NCBI GenBank assembly: GCA_026686845.1
Contig: JAIVEN010000015.1
Location: forward strand, 25,525,501-25,589,500
Source of the DNA: Adenanthera pavonina
Lineage: Eukaryota; Streptophyta; Magnoliopsida; Fabales; Fabaceae
Reading direction: 5' to 3'
DNA: 64,000 bases
Shown: positions 34,718 through 46,102 of the stretch, in pieces
Numbering within the stretch: position 1 is the stretch's first letter
How the letters are laid out: each line of letters opens with the position of its first letter
The notes under the pieces: model-generated
Databases searched by the model: none
What the model saw: the letters and a program-made list of their open reading frames with translations, nothing else
What the model was told of the DNA's origin: nothing
Position numbers and translations under genes: made by a program

Positions 34718-37279
34718 TGTAACACCTCATACTTACACTCATTTTCCATGTATTTACTATATTTAAGACCATTATTACTTGATTAGAGACTTGATTACAT
34801 AAAACAACTTAAACCAATTTATTTCATTTCGGGTACCATTTCCTTGGTTAACTTCTTTTTACCCGGTGAACTTTGAAAATTCATAACTAAATCAAGAAAA
34901 ATCACATTGACATGGTTCAAGTCTCTAAATATAGCTTAAAAGATTCTATACATGGGAAAAATGTTGAACAGGGAAGTTACTTGGCCAACTTATACAGTAG
35001 TTCGTACTATGTGTACTGTAGCAATGGTCATTTTTGAAAATTTCTGATTCTGACCATAACTTTGAAAAATCACCATAGATCATATACAACTCCAAATTGA
35101 GTGATCTTTGTGTCTATGGAAAGCTACCCATGTCTAGTTTTCATACATAGGAAACACTAATGCATTGAACATATCGAGGTATGTACAGTACTTCGAATTG
35201 TCAACCATGTTCAGAAAGGTCTCTTGCATTCTCCCAACATTCCAAAATACACACTCATATATACATGAATAGTCATGACTTGCCATTACCTTACTTGATG
35301 CTCCATAAGAACTTAGAGGAAAATATTAACATGGAAGCATAGCATGATCATATCCCATAAGGTTTTACATAACCTCGCATATAATAACATCAATCTAAGT
35401 ATCATTAGCTTGAATATTACTTTGCTTCTCCGTGCCTTTCCTTTCTTGGGTAATCTTGCCATAACTTGAACCTAAAATTGGTTAGACATTTGGAGAGGGG
35501 TGAGATTCAAAGAATCTCAGTAGTAACTACCATCATGCACACATATCATCATATATATTGCAAGTATTCATCTCAAAACACATTAAGCATGCAACCAAAT
35601 CATTTTGGCATAACCATTTTATAAAAATTTGGGCAGCACTTCCCCTTGTATTTAGACATATCCAGGGTCACATTACCCTTCAAACAATCCAACCAACAAT
35701 GCCAAATCATCACAAGATAACATTCCAAACATTAACCACATCATTCAAACCAAGCAACATCAATGATAATACATAAGCATAGATAGGTGAGTTAACTACC
35801 TTTGGGCTTTCCACTAATCTCCAAACTTTGCAAACCTTTTCCTTGATCTTCTAACACTCCTTTGGATCCTATAGCATAATCAAATAATGCAATTAACCAC
35901 TAATTATCCAATTTCATTCACAAAGTGCTCACTTGAACTAAAATTTGCACTTTGTTATCCATCATGCATTCCTTGTACAACATACTTGTTCTAACCTATT
36001 TTGGACCCAAGAAATCCATTTTTGAGGTCAAAAACTTGAAATTCCCTTCCTATAATAAACCCTAATTGGGCAGAAAATTATCATAAATTATAGAAAAATA
36101 ACTAACCGATTAATTTGTGATCCAATGATATATTCTTGCACCTTATGGCCTATATAACCCTTTTCATGGCTTAGTTTTTCCATACCTTCATTTTCTCTCT
36201 CTACTCTCTCTCTAGGTAGAAACTTTCAGCAAGAAAATAGAGGGAAAATAACCATTAAAATCCCTCAAAATTGCTAGGAGACACAAGAAAAGGGTTGTAA
36301 GATAATACCTTGAAGTTTTGGGACAAATCTTGTAATATTCTCTTTTCCCCCTTTGCTCTCTCTCTCTCACGCGTTCCTGGCTCTCTACTGCACTGAACCA
36401 GCGTCTTCTTTCTCGTGAGGAAGATGAAATAATGTTTTGAAATGATAATTATATAATATAATCACTTAAATTTACTTTTATTTCTATTTTCATTTACTTT
36501 TCTTTTAAAAAGCTTTTCCAACAATTTCTTTCATGTCCCATCCACAAATCATACGTGTTTCATCCTCCTTCTGGCCAAAAATTGTTTAAATAATATTTAT
36601 GGACCAAAATACCCTTTACCGATTAAATTTACCCGTACCGATTGGGTATTTTTGCCAAAATCGTCATTACATTGGTAAAGAATTATCCAACCATTACTTT
36701 TGGTCCAAAACCATAATCTAGACCCAAAATATATTTTAACAAGGTCCAATCATTGTCCTTGGATCAATACTGCCTTTTTCTGCAGTCTAAACTGACTTTT
36801 ATCGGGTAAGATATTAATATTAAATCATAATTACCCAATAAATATTATTTTGATCTTAATAAATTCCATACTATATTCCAATGGTCTAAGCTCATTGAGA
36901 GCTTCATTTTGACTATAATTTTTCATATTTACAAAAATGCCCTTGACCCGGGACTTTTTTATAATTTTTAAAACTTCTGGGTCATTAGGTGTAATTTCCA
37001 CCAAAATTCATAAAATTGGTTTCAATTCCTGCTCGCGTCCACCGCCTTCGTCTTTTCTTTCTTTCTTTCTTTCTTTTCTTTTTTTTTTCTTTTCCCTTTT
37101 TTTTTCTTAGGGACAAAATCGTCATTTCCATATTTCTTAGGGGCAAAAATGTAATTTCTCATTTTTCCATCCAATCAGGAAAAATGACCTCTTTACCCTA
37201 TTACACGTAAAACGATGTCTGCCCGTTTTTGTAAATTCTCTATGAATTTTTAGTTATCTAATATTTTAGGGATGTTACA
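34718..37279 (-). mobile_element. Element G 5' LTR
   Basis: TGTAACACCTC...GGGATGTTACA, 2562 bp. It is nearly identical to 27166-29729, including a TCTTT-rich patch near 37055-37105 and CTCTCTCTCTCAC near 36355. The minus-strand TATA-like word TATATAGGCC near 36150 is a plausible promoter. The GT-rich junction to element D begins at 37280. Confidence 0.92.
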
Positions 37280-37284
37280 CATTG

Positions 37285-38041
37285 TGACTACCCAAATCAT
37301 ATGAGATCGGTGATCCGATACAGCCTATCATATAACCCAATCACATGCCTTTTGTCTCATGATATATAGGTCAAGTATGAGGCATGGAAACGTCATCCTC
37401 ATTTTACTCGACCATCATTTTCTCGATCTCCGAGTAGATTGACAAAACAAATGGAAACTTTTCCATTCGAGCATGGCCATGCATTTTCTCAGTTTCACTC
37501 ATCGAGGAGCCCAGATATATCTCTCCATTAATTAGAGGGATAAATTCTATCTTGACAGTTCATCTTCCTCCAACAAGTTCTACGATACCCAATCATAGCT
37601 TTTATGATATCCTAATTAAAGGTAACTTTTGACTATGCCAAAGTATAGTGTTCCCCATGTAGGAAGTCATGGTGATCTCAAGTCTGAGGGCTTAGTGACA
37701 CGATTATATATGAGATATGCTTATGACTTAATTGATGCATCTATCTCATGACGGGTCAATCCAGAGCCTATTCTCTAACAGGAGCTTATGAATTTGATTT
37801 GTATCTTCATAAATAATTATCACATAATTATCAATCAAAATTATACTAGCATTAATTCATCATTGTTCCCACAAAGATGATTGACTAGGGATATTTAGGA
37901 TAAAAAATAATTTATCCAAGGATATTATTATAAAGAAAAACATGCAAACAAGATAATAATGTAAGGAAAAAAAACACATTTTTTTATAATGAAACACAAT
38001 ATTCATAATACAATGATTGACCTAGGGCATAATCTCCAACA
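37285..38041 (-). mobile_element. Element D left LTR, second part
   Basis: Continues from 27165 after element G. It matches the right LTR at about 44260-45011, including TATCTCTCCATTA and the shared end GGGCATAATCTCCAACA. Confidence 0.85.
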
Positions 38042-38054
38042 ACTCCCACTTGCA

Positions 38055-39800
38055 CTAGGCCCAATCGTTGATGTATTTAACAGCCATTGACCTAACATGA
38101 TGCTCATGCTTTATTTGTGCAAGCAGCTTAGTAAGAGGATCAGCAACATTGTCATCAGTTGGTATTTTGCATATCTTTATATCACCCCTATTAATGATTT
38201 CTTTGATGAGATGACATCGCTTGAGTATGTGGTTCGTTCTTTGATGTGACCTAGGCTCTTTAGCTTGTGCTATTGCAATGTTGTTGCCACAAAATAGATC
38301 TATCGGATTTGAGGTGGTAGGCACCACACCAAGCTCAGTGATGAACTTCTTAATCCAAATAACTTCCTTATCCACATCTGATGTTGCTAGGTACTCAGCT
38401 TCTGTTGTAGAATCAGCTACAGTGCTTTGCTTGGAACTCTTCCAACTAACTGCTCCACCATTCAAACATAATAGGAATCCTGATTGCGATCTAGAATCAT
38501 CTTTATCAGATTGGAAACTTGCATCTATGTAACCATTTACAATCAGCTCGTCTTCCAATCCTCCATACATTAAGAATACATCCTTAGTCCTTCTTAAGTA
38601 CTTTAGAATATTCTTGATAGTAGTCCAGTGATTCTCACCTGGATTTGACTGATATCTACTAGTCATGCTCAAGGCATTTGAGACATCTGGTCGAGTGCAT
38701 AACATGGCATACATAATAGATCTAATTGCCGAAGCATATGGAATCTTGCTCATGCATTGTCACTCATCTCGTGAACAAGGACACTAAGCTTTGCTGAGAT
38801 TGATGCCATGAGACATGGGTATGTAACCCCTCTTTGAGTCTTGCCTACTAAACCTATATAATACTTTTTTCTATATAAGTGTGCTGACTTAGGCCAATCA
38901 GACTCTTGGATCTATCCTTATAGATCCTAATACCTAGAATATAGGTAGCATCTCTTAAGTCCATCATTGAGAAACACTTTCCTAACCAAGTCTTGACATT
39001 TTGCAAGGTAGGAATGTCATTCCCAATGAGTAGGATGTCATCAACATAAAGCATTAGAAATACAATTATACTCCCACTAACCTTCTTGTAAACACAGGTT
39101 CATCAACATTTTGGATAAATCCAAAATCTTTAACTACTTCATCAAAACGTTGATTCCAACTACGAGATGTTTGCTTCAATCCATAAATGGATCTTTGAAG
39201 CTTGTGAACCTTTGTAGAATCTTCTAGACTTACAAAACCCTCAGGTTGTGTCATGTACACATCCTCAAGCGGCTTTCCATTAAGGAATGCTGTTTTGATG
39301 TCTATCTATCAAATCTTGCAATCATAGTACACTGCAATGGCAAGAAGGATCCTGATTGACTTAATCATGGCGACTGGTGAAAAGGTTTCATTATAGTCTA
39401 CACCATGAGTTTGCTTGAATCCTTTTGCAACCAATCATGGTTTAAAGGTATGTACTTGGCCATCTATGTCGGTTTTCTTCTTAAAAATCCATTTACACCC
39501 AATGGTTTTTATACCTTCAGGTGGGTCAATCAAGGTCCATACCTGATTGTCATACATGGATTGCATCTCAGACTTCATGGCATATAGCCATTTTTCAGAG
39601 TCAGATCCCATTATGGCCTCTTGATAGGTGGTTGGCTCTTCTTGATCCAAAAGCAACACATCACAACTATCAGTTAAAAGAAATTCATATCTTTGAGGTT
39701 GATGTCGTGCTCTATCAGACCTTCTTGGGTTTGTGTACTTGAGTAGGCTCATTAACTTATTGTGAGTCTTCTCATTCTTCCATCTCTGGCTCAATGTGAT
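38055..39800 (-). pseudogene. Element D RT-RNase H (broken)
   Basis: The readable pieces are: 39794-39435 RT start (YQEAIMGSDSEKWLYAMKSE, GCKWIFKKKTDIDG); 39260-39066 (YMTQPEGFV, SIYGLKQTSRSWNQRF); 39054-38854 with the catalytic YVDDILLIGN; and 38753-38055 a 232-codon open block covering connection and RNase H (RPDVSNALSMTSRYQSNPGE, DASFQSDKDD, GGAVSWKSSKQ, TTEAEYLA, VADPLTK). Stops and frameshifts lie between blocks. The RNase H catalytic acids mostly survive, though CDN reads CGN, so one Asp is lost. Confidence 0.88.
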
Positions 39801-41200
39801 TTTATGGGTCTCAAACTTCTTTGAGATTTATCTTACTCCCACTTGTTCTTTTAGAGACAAACTCTCTTTCTAGAAAGATACCATTCTGAGCAATAAACAT
39901 TTTATTCTCAATGGGATTATAGAAGTAGTATCCCTTAGTTTCATTTGGATAACCCACGAAAAGGCATTTTATAGATTTAGGTGCTAACATATCTGAGGCT
40001 TGTTGCTTAACATATGCCTCGCATCCTCAAATCTTTAGAAAAGACAAATTGGGCTTCTTTCCGGTCCATATCTTATATGGGGTCTTTTCAACATCTTAGA
40101 TAGAACACGATTTAGTGTGAACACAATGTTTCTAATGCATAGCTCCAAAAGGATGGTTGAAGATCTATTTGACTCATCATAGATCGAACCATATCTAATA
40201 GGGTTCGATTCCTCCATTCAGGAACAACATTTCATTGTGGTGTTCCTAGTGGAATTAATTGTGAAACAATTCCATAATTTCTAAGATGGTCAATAAATTC
40301 TTGGCTCAAATATTCACCACCACGATCAGATTGAAGTGCTTTAATAGATTTACCAAGTTGATTATGTACCTCATTTTGGAAAGTTTTGAACATTTCAAAA
40401 GATTTAGATTTATGTTTCATTAGATAGATATATTTGTATCTACTAAAGTCATCTATAAAAGTAATGAAGTACAGGTGACCACTTCTGGTAGTTGTACTTA
40501 ACGGACCATATACATCTGTATGTATTAGGCCCAATAAGTCAGTGGCCCTTTCACTATATCTAGTAAAAGGTGCCTTTGTCATCTTTCCCAATAAACAAGA
40601 TTCGCAAGTGTCAAATGATTCAAAATCAAATGAATTGAGAAGTCCATCTTGATAGAGCTTTAAAATGCATTTCTCATTTATGTGGCCTAGACGATAGTGC
40701 CATAGGTAGGTTAGATTCAAATCGTTTGACTTGATCCTTTTGGCAGATGCGTTATAGATATGTTCCTTATTGGGAGCTTCAAGGTTCAAATAATAATGAC
40801 CACCATGCAAATCTCCATCCGCATAAAAGATGTCATTAAAATAAATAGAACATTTTTTATTCCCAATAATTGAAGTAAAACCTTCCTCATCTAAATAAGA
40901 AAGTAAAATAATGTTCTAACTCAAAGCTGGAACATAATAGCAATTGTTCAAAATTAACAAAATCCCACTAGGCAAAATTAATTCATATGTGTCTATGGTT
41001 AAAGCAGCAACTTTTGCTCTATTTCCGACTCGTAGGTCTATTTCACCCTTTTTCAGCTTCCTACTCCTTTTGAGACCCTACACATTTGTACAAATATGAG
41101 TTCCACATGCAGTATCTAATACCATGTTGGAGAAGTAGAAAGATTAATTTCTATAACATAAATACCTGAAGTAATAGCCTTATTATTCTTCTTTTGTTTT
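39801..41200 (-). pseudogene. Element D protease-integrase (broken)
   Basis: The 192-codon block 40810-40232 holds the GAG-pre-integrase finger (WHYRLGHINEKCI...CESCLLGK) and the integrase core with HTDVYGPLS (first Asp) and SDRGGEYLS (second Asp). It ends at a stop in the QWN-type position. The third acid follows in PEWRNRTLLDM just downstream. The protease region (about 41180-40830) is full of stops. A dead copy of the particle protease and integrase. Confidence 0.85.
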
Positions 41201-42034
41201 AGATCTTCCTTGTAGAGCTCACAGTTCCTCTTCTAATGACCAGGTTCATTGCAAAAGAAACAGAGTCCTTCCTTAGGAGGCTTTGCCTTCTTTACTACAG
41301 GCTTGGGTTTGGGGTTGGGGTTGGGCTTGTCTTGTTCCTTAGACTTGTTGTTCGGGTCTTTTTCCTTTCCCTTACCCTTACCTTTTTTCATTCCTTTTCC
41401 TTTTTGAACCATTAAAATGCTGCTGGGTTTTTTCTTGATGTTTTGCTCAGCAGTTTTAAGTATCACATGCAGTTCAAAAATTGATTTCTTCATATTGTTC
41501 ATATTGTAGTTCATGACAAACTAGTCATAACTCTCTGGGAGCGAGATTAAGATCAAATCTGTAGCTAACTCCTAGGTTATGGGAAATCCAAGCCTTTCAA
41601 GGTGATCAATGTTGCCTTTCATCTTCAAAACATGAGAGCTAACTGATGCACCATCAGTCATTTTGCAAGAATGTAAGTCTTTCATGGTTTCAAACCTTTC
41701 TTGCCTTGCATGTTATTGGAACATTTCCTTGAGATGCCCAATCATCTCATAAGCCTCCATATGTTCCAGATCTCTCTGAAGTTCTAGGATCATGGTGGCT
41801 AACATCAGGCATTGACATCCACAGAGTCATTAAGATGCTTATTATAGGCATCCTTTTGGGCTCTTGGAGCATTGGCTGCAGGTTCCTCTGGAATGGGTTC
41901 ATCTAGGACATATGACTTTCTTCCTACTTGAGAACAATTCTCAACTTCCTATAGTCAAGAAAGTTGGTCCCATTGAGTTTGTCCTTCTCAAGGACAAACC
42001 GCAATGATAGTGTAGTAGAATTACTTAACGACAT
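41130..42034 (-). pseudogene. Element D gag (broken)
   Basis: ATG at 42034-42032, then the copia gag wording LEKDKLNGTNFLDY, with stops soon after. The C-terminal block 41514-41233 is basic (KGKGMKKGKGKGKEK) and holds the zinc knuckle start CFFCNEPGH, cut by a stop right after the His. Nucleocapsid role known for the family. The distance to the PBS (about 1.2 kb) is longer than in the Sireviruses. Confidence 0.75.
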
Positions 42035-43263
42035 TGTCTATAACAAAATATGTAAAATTAAATTAATAATTTCCTAGTAAAAATTAATCCTCATTTAGTT
42101 TAGTAGGATAAGACCCATATTTCACTTAACTGTAAGTCCGCTTTGGCAAAACACTTAAATTTAAGTTATTTAGGTAGGTAACTTATTTACCAATTTCATC
42201 ACATGTAACTCTTAGATCTTTATGGGATCCTGTCATCATATGACCTAGTATGTTTAATCCCATCTAATGCCTTGAGACCCAAAACCATTTTGATAGTCTC
42301 AATTAAGTCATAACATTATGAACCTTTATGAGTATCACTATTACCCAAATTACCTCACTAAGATAACCTAAGTGTATCCCACTTTGGTGGATCCTACATT
42401 TGGGTGATCAAAGCCTTGACAGGTATTCATTAATGGGTGACATTTAAACTTAAAATTTAATTTGAGGGATTTTATTATATTATTGTTATTCATACATTTA
42501 TTCATCACATGAACATATATATAATGGTGCCATCTCATACATACATATGATCTCATCATAAAGTATAAAATAAATGTGTCATAATATGGCCCATCTAACA
42601 TATATCCTCCCAAGCCAATGAAAGGATTCTTCTAATATAACACTTATATACAAAAGAAACCTTGATTGAATATTCAAGGGGAGTGAATTGACAAGAGAAT
42701 GTACATCCAGAATATAGAGAGAGGCACAACACACAGGTCGTATTTAAAACCACAAAATTCATCCTAGGGCCATATCATACACCATACCCATCCAATTCAA
42801 ATAAACAAATCACAACATGTACCAAACATCTCATCTGATGAAAAGCTGTATACTTTGCGATTTTAATATTAAATCAAATTAAGCATATACGAAACATATT
42901 GAAAATCCGAATTACATACAAATAGATTTTAATCGAATCATGTCACAGCAACAACAGATTCTTGTATACATATGTAGAAACATATTTGCATCACATATGA
43001 AAATCACATGAACGTCATATAGAAAATGAAACTGTTTTAAACAGATTCACAATTGTTTAAGAAAAAACATTTCACATAAACATATGACGTTAGAAACCGA
43101 ATTCAGGAATAAGATTTTTCAAAAACATATATCACATATATGAATGGCAGATTTACAATCAAATTGAAAACTGATTTGAAAAACCGAATTGGACAAATTG
43201 AGTTCCACACATATCACATACATACAATTATATACTCAAGAATTAAATTAAGACAATCATTGA
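42035..43263 (-). other. Element D 5' leader
   Basis: A non-coding stretch of about 1.2 kb between PBS and gag. AT-rich, with many CACATAT words. Minus frames here have no motif. Confidence 0.6.
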
Positions 43264-43264
43264 C

Positions 43265-43279
43265 GTGGCTCTGATACCA
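43265..43279 (-). other. Primer binding site of element D
   Basis: The minus strand reads TGGTATCAGAGCCAC, one nucleotide from the 5' LTR. Initiator-Met tRNA type. Confidence 0.92.
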
Positions 43280-43280
43280 C

Positions 43281-45011
43281 TGTTGGGAATTTCACTATAC
43301 ATGTAGGGGAAAAACTATAAGAAATTTCCTCCCATGGATCCATCAATGTTGTTTAGATTGAGATGTAAGAAAAGAATTTACCTCCGGTGCGTCCCTTGGT
43401 GTTCTTTTTCATTTCATTTGACCTCAGGAACTAACATAATTAGTCAGCTTCCTCTACCGGTATCCACACGAACGGTGAGTCCAACTCGAACGGCATGCTA
43501 GCACCTCTAGTTGTGATGTCTGTACAATTCCGTACAAGTCCATACTATTCCGTACCAATCTGCACGCCTTCACTTTTTCGTTCGTACATTTTTTATTTCT
43601 GAGTGTACAGTCGCTCTCTCTTTAGGGTAATTCGAATTCTATTGATCCTGTATCCTAGTCTATATCAATATATTGATAAGATTCGGTATTTATTTAATTT
43701 AAATCAATAATTTAAACTAAATTAAATATTAATTGAATATATTAGTTTGAATTTAGATCTATCTCATAGATTAAATTTAAACTAACTATCTTAATATATA
43801 TCCAGAATCAAATCTAGATTTAATTTATCATCTAAATTAAATTTATATTATTAGTTTAAATTCAAATTTAGAATCCAATCTAAATCAAATTTAGATTATG
43901 ACATTAGTTTAAATTTAAATCTATCATATAGAATTAAATTTAAAACTAATTAATTTCAATTAATTTGAACAATATATATATATATTTCAAAATATATATA
44001 TCAAATATATAATATATCAAACATATATATATATATATTTCAAATTTTAATATATATATATATATATCAAATATATATATATATAATCCTATCACCCTAA
44101 ATTGAACATTAAATTCATTGAATCTAGACACATTTAAGATTCAATGAATCTAGACCCTGTAGGTCTGTTTTTGTGTGTGACCCTGTAGGCCTATATGATG
44201 TTACAGTAGGCTAATAACACTATTGGACCCACAAGTCTCAAGTGGCCTCTAACAAAATATTGTGACTACCTAAATCATATGAGATTGATGATTCGATACA
44301 ATCTATCATATAACCCGATCACATCCCTTTTATCTCATGATATATGGGTCAAGTATGAGGCATAGAAACGTCATCCTTATTTTACTTGACCATCACTTTC
44401 TCGATCTCCAAGCAGACTGACAGAACAAATAGAAACTCTTCCATTCGAGTACGGCCATGTATTTTTTTAGTCTCACTCATCGAGGGGCCCAGATATATCT
44501 CTCCATTATTTAGGAGGATAAATTCCATCTTGACCATTCATCTTTCTCCACACGAGTTCGACTATACCCAATCATAGCCTTTATGATCTCCTGATTAAAG
44601 GTGACTTTTGACCATACCAAAGTATAGTGTTCCCTATATAGGAAGCCATGGTGATCTCAGATCTGAGGGTTTGGTGACATGGTTATATATGAGATATGCT
44701 TATAACTTGATCCATGTAGCTATCTCATGATGGGTCAATCCAACGCTTATTCTCTAACAGGAGCTTATAATTTTGATTTGTATTTTCATACATAATTATC
44801 AATCAAAATCATACTAGCCTTAATTCATCATTGTTCCCACAAAGATGATTGACTAGGAATATTTAGGATAAAATAATTTATCTAAGGATATTATTATAAA
44901 GAAAAATATGCAAACAATATAATAATGTAATGAAAAAAAAACACCTTCTTTTTTTATAATGAAACACAATGTTCATAATACAATGATTGGGCTAGGGCAT
45001 AATCTCCAACA
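43281..45011 (-). mobile_element. Element D 5' LTR (right)
   Basis: TGTTGGGAATTTCAC...TCTCCAACA, 1731 bp. It resembles the split left LTR but has many substitutions and longer TATATA runs (43970-44090). That makes D much older than G, whose LTRs barely differ. Confidence 0.9.
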
Positions 45012-45016
45012 TTTTG

Positions 45017-45983
45017 TGGTCTGTGCCTTTATGCTATCATATTCTTTAAAGCATCATGAAATGTTATGCAATGATGTGAATCAATGAATGATAATGTGAA
45101 ATGGTTATGAAGCTTATTTTGTCAAGTTATGAATATAAAAGCTCATATTGAACAGTCTGATAGAAATGTAGGTACTATTCATGAGGAACAGGACAATTAG
45201 ATTATTCTCTAAAATTAGATGGAATAAGCTTTCCACAGAGCTAAATACCAAAATTAGACAAGGTTGGAAAATTGGAAGCCTTGAATAGAGGTACTAGAAA
45301 TTTTAAAAAGTAATATAGAATCATAAAGAGCTCTAAAAATTCATTTGTTAGCATGGATTGAAAGCTATATGTCTTAGGAAATTAATTGCATTGGTTTGAA
45401 AGATTTGGAGCTATAGAGAAAGAGATATGTGAATTTTCTTAAAATTGTTCCAGTTAGAATTAAGTTCTAACCCTTAATGGTTCAGGTGGATATCAAGCAC
45501 TGTTCAAGTATAATAAATGTAAAGAAAAATATGTATAAAATTTAGACAATAAGGGATTTCATTAAGGGATTTCATAAGACATAAAAAATGAATGATTTGG
45601 CTCAAGAAATCATAAGATAGAAATTTTTAAATATAAGGCCAAAAACCTGGGAAATTTCATAATGTCCAAATGTACAGTAAATCTTTGAGAAATAAAATGT
45701 ATGAATTAGTCCAGAAAATGCTCCATTTCCTATTTTTTCCATGTAAAGAATCTTTTTTTTTTTATTTTTAGAGCCTTGAATCACCTTCATATAATTTTTC
45801 TAGATTTAGTTATGAATTTTCAAAATTCATCGGGATAAAACGGAAAATGCACAATAAACAGTACCCAAAATAAAGAAAAAATCTGTTTGATATTTTTATG
45901 TAATCAAGTCTCTAATAATGCAATAATGGACATAATTGAAGTTTAATACATGAGAAATGAGTCTAAGTATAAGGTGTTAAACA
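45017..45983 (+). mobile_element. LTR F, right part
   Basis: Continues from 26201 after element D. Its end, TAAGGTGTTAAACA, aligns with the end of LTR J (GAGGTATTACA at 54460), and the segment just before it (GTTTAATACATGAGAAATGAG) matches GTTTAATACATAGAAAATGAG in J. It separates element D from Sire-3. Confidence 0.65.
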
Positions 45984-46102
45984 TCTCCCTTCTAAATCAT
46001 TCTTAAATTCCTTTGGTTAAAACTCATTTCGCACCAATTAAACTTTAACCCGAGCCTCATAAATATCTTTAGAGTATCTTTCAACTCAAATCTCCCACGA
46101 AA

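Larger units (their letters stand above)
27166..37279 (-). mobile_element. Element G: young LARD-like non-autonomous retrotransposon (10.1 kb)
   Basis: Two LTRs of 2564 and 2562 bp, nearly identical, enclose about 5 kb without pol. It is flanked by the perfect duplication CATTG (27161-27165 and 37280-37284). The PBS sits inside the right LTR and the PPT inside the left, so it lies on the reverse strand. A proper PBS and PPT with no coding interior fits a LARD, moved by proteins of another element. LTR ends (TGTAACACC...TTACA) and the relation to LTRs F and J suggest Gypsy. Confidence 0.88.
26202..45011 (-). mobile_element. Element D: Ty1/copia (Angela/Tork-like), hosting element G
   Basis: A complete but dead copia element on the reverse strand, flanked by the perfect 5-bp duplication TTTTG (26197-26201 and 45012-45016). 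The right LTR is 43281-45011. The left LTR is 26202-27165 plus 37285-38041, split by element G. The interior (38042-43280) has PBS, gag, PR-INT and RT-RH on the minus strand. Without G it is about 8.7 kb. The lineage is judged from RNase H wording (GGAVSWKSSKQ, AKEPRSHQRTNHI) and is tentative. Confidence 0.88.

Noticed and set aside
28007..35776. Identical 72-codon frames at 28007-28225 and 35558-35776
   Set aside because: They are the same position in the two near-identical LTRs of element G. The identity reflects recent insertion, not a conserved protein.
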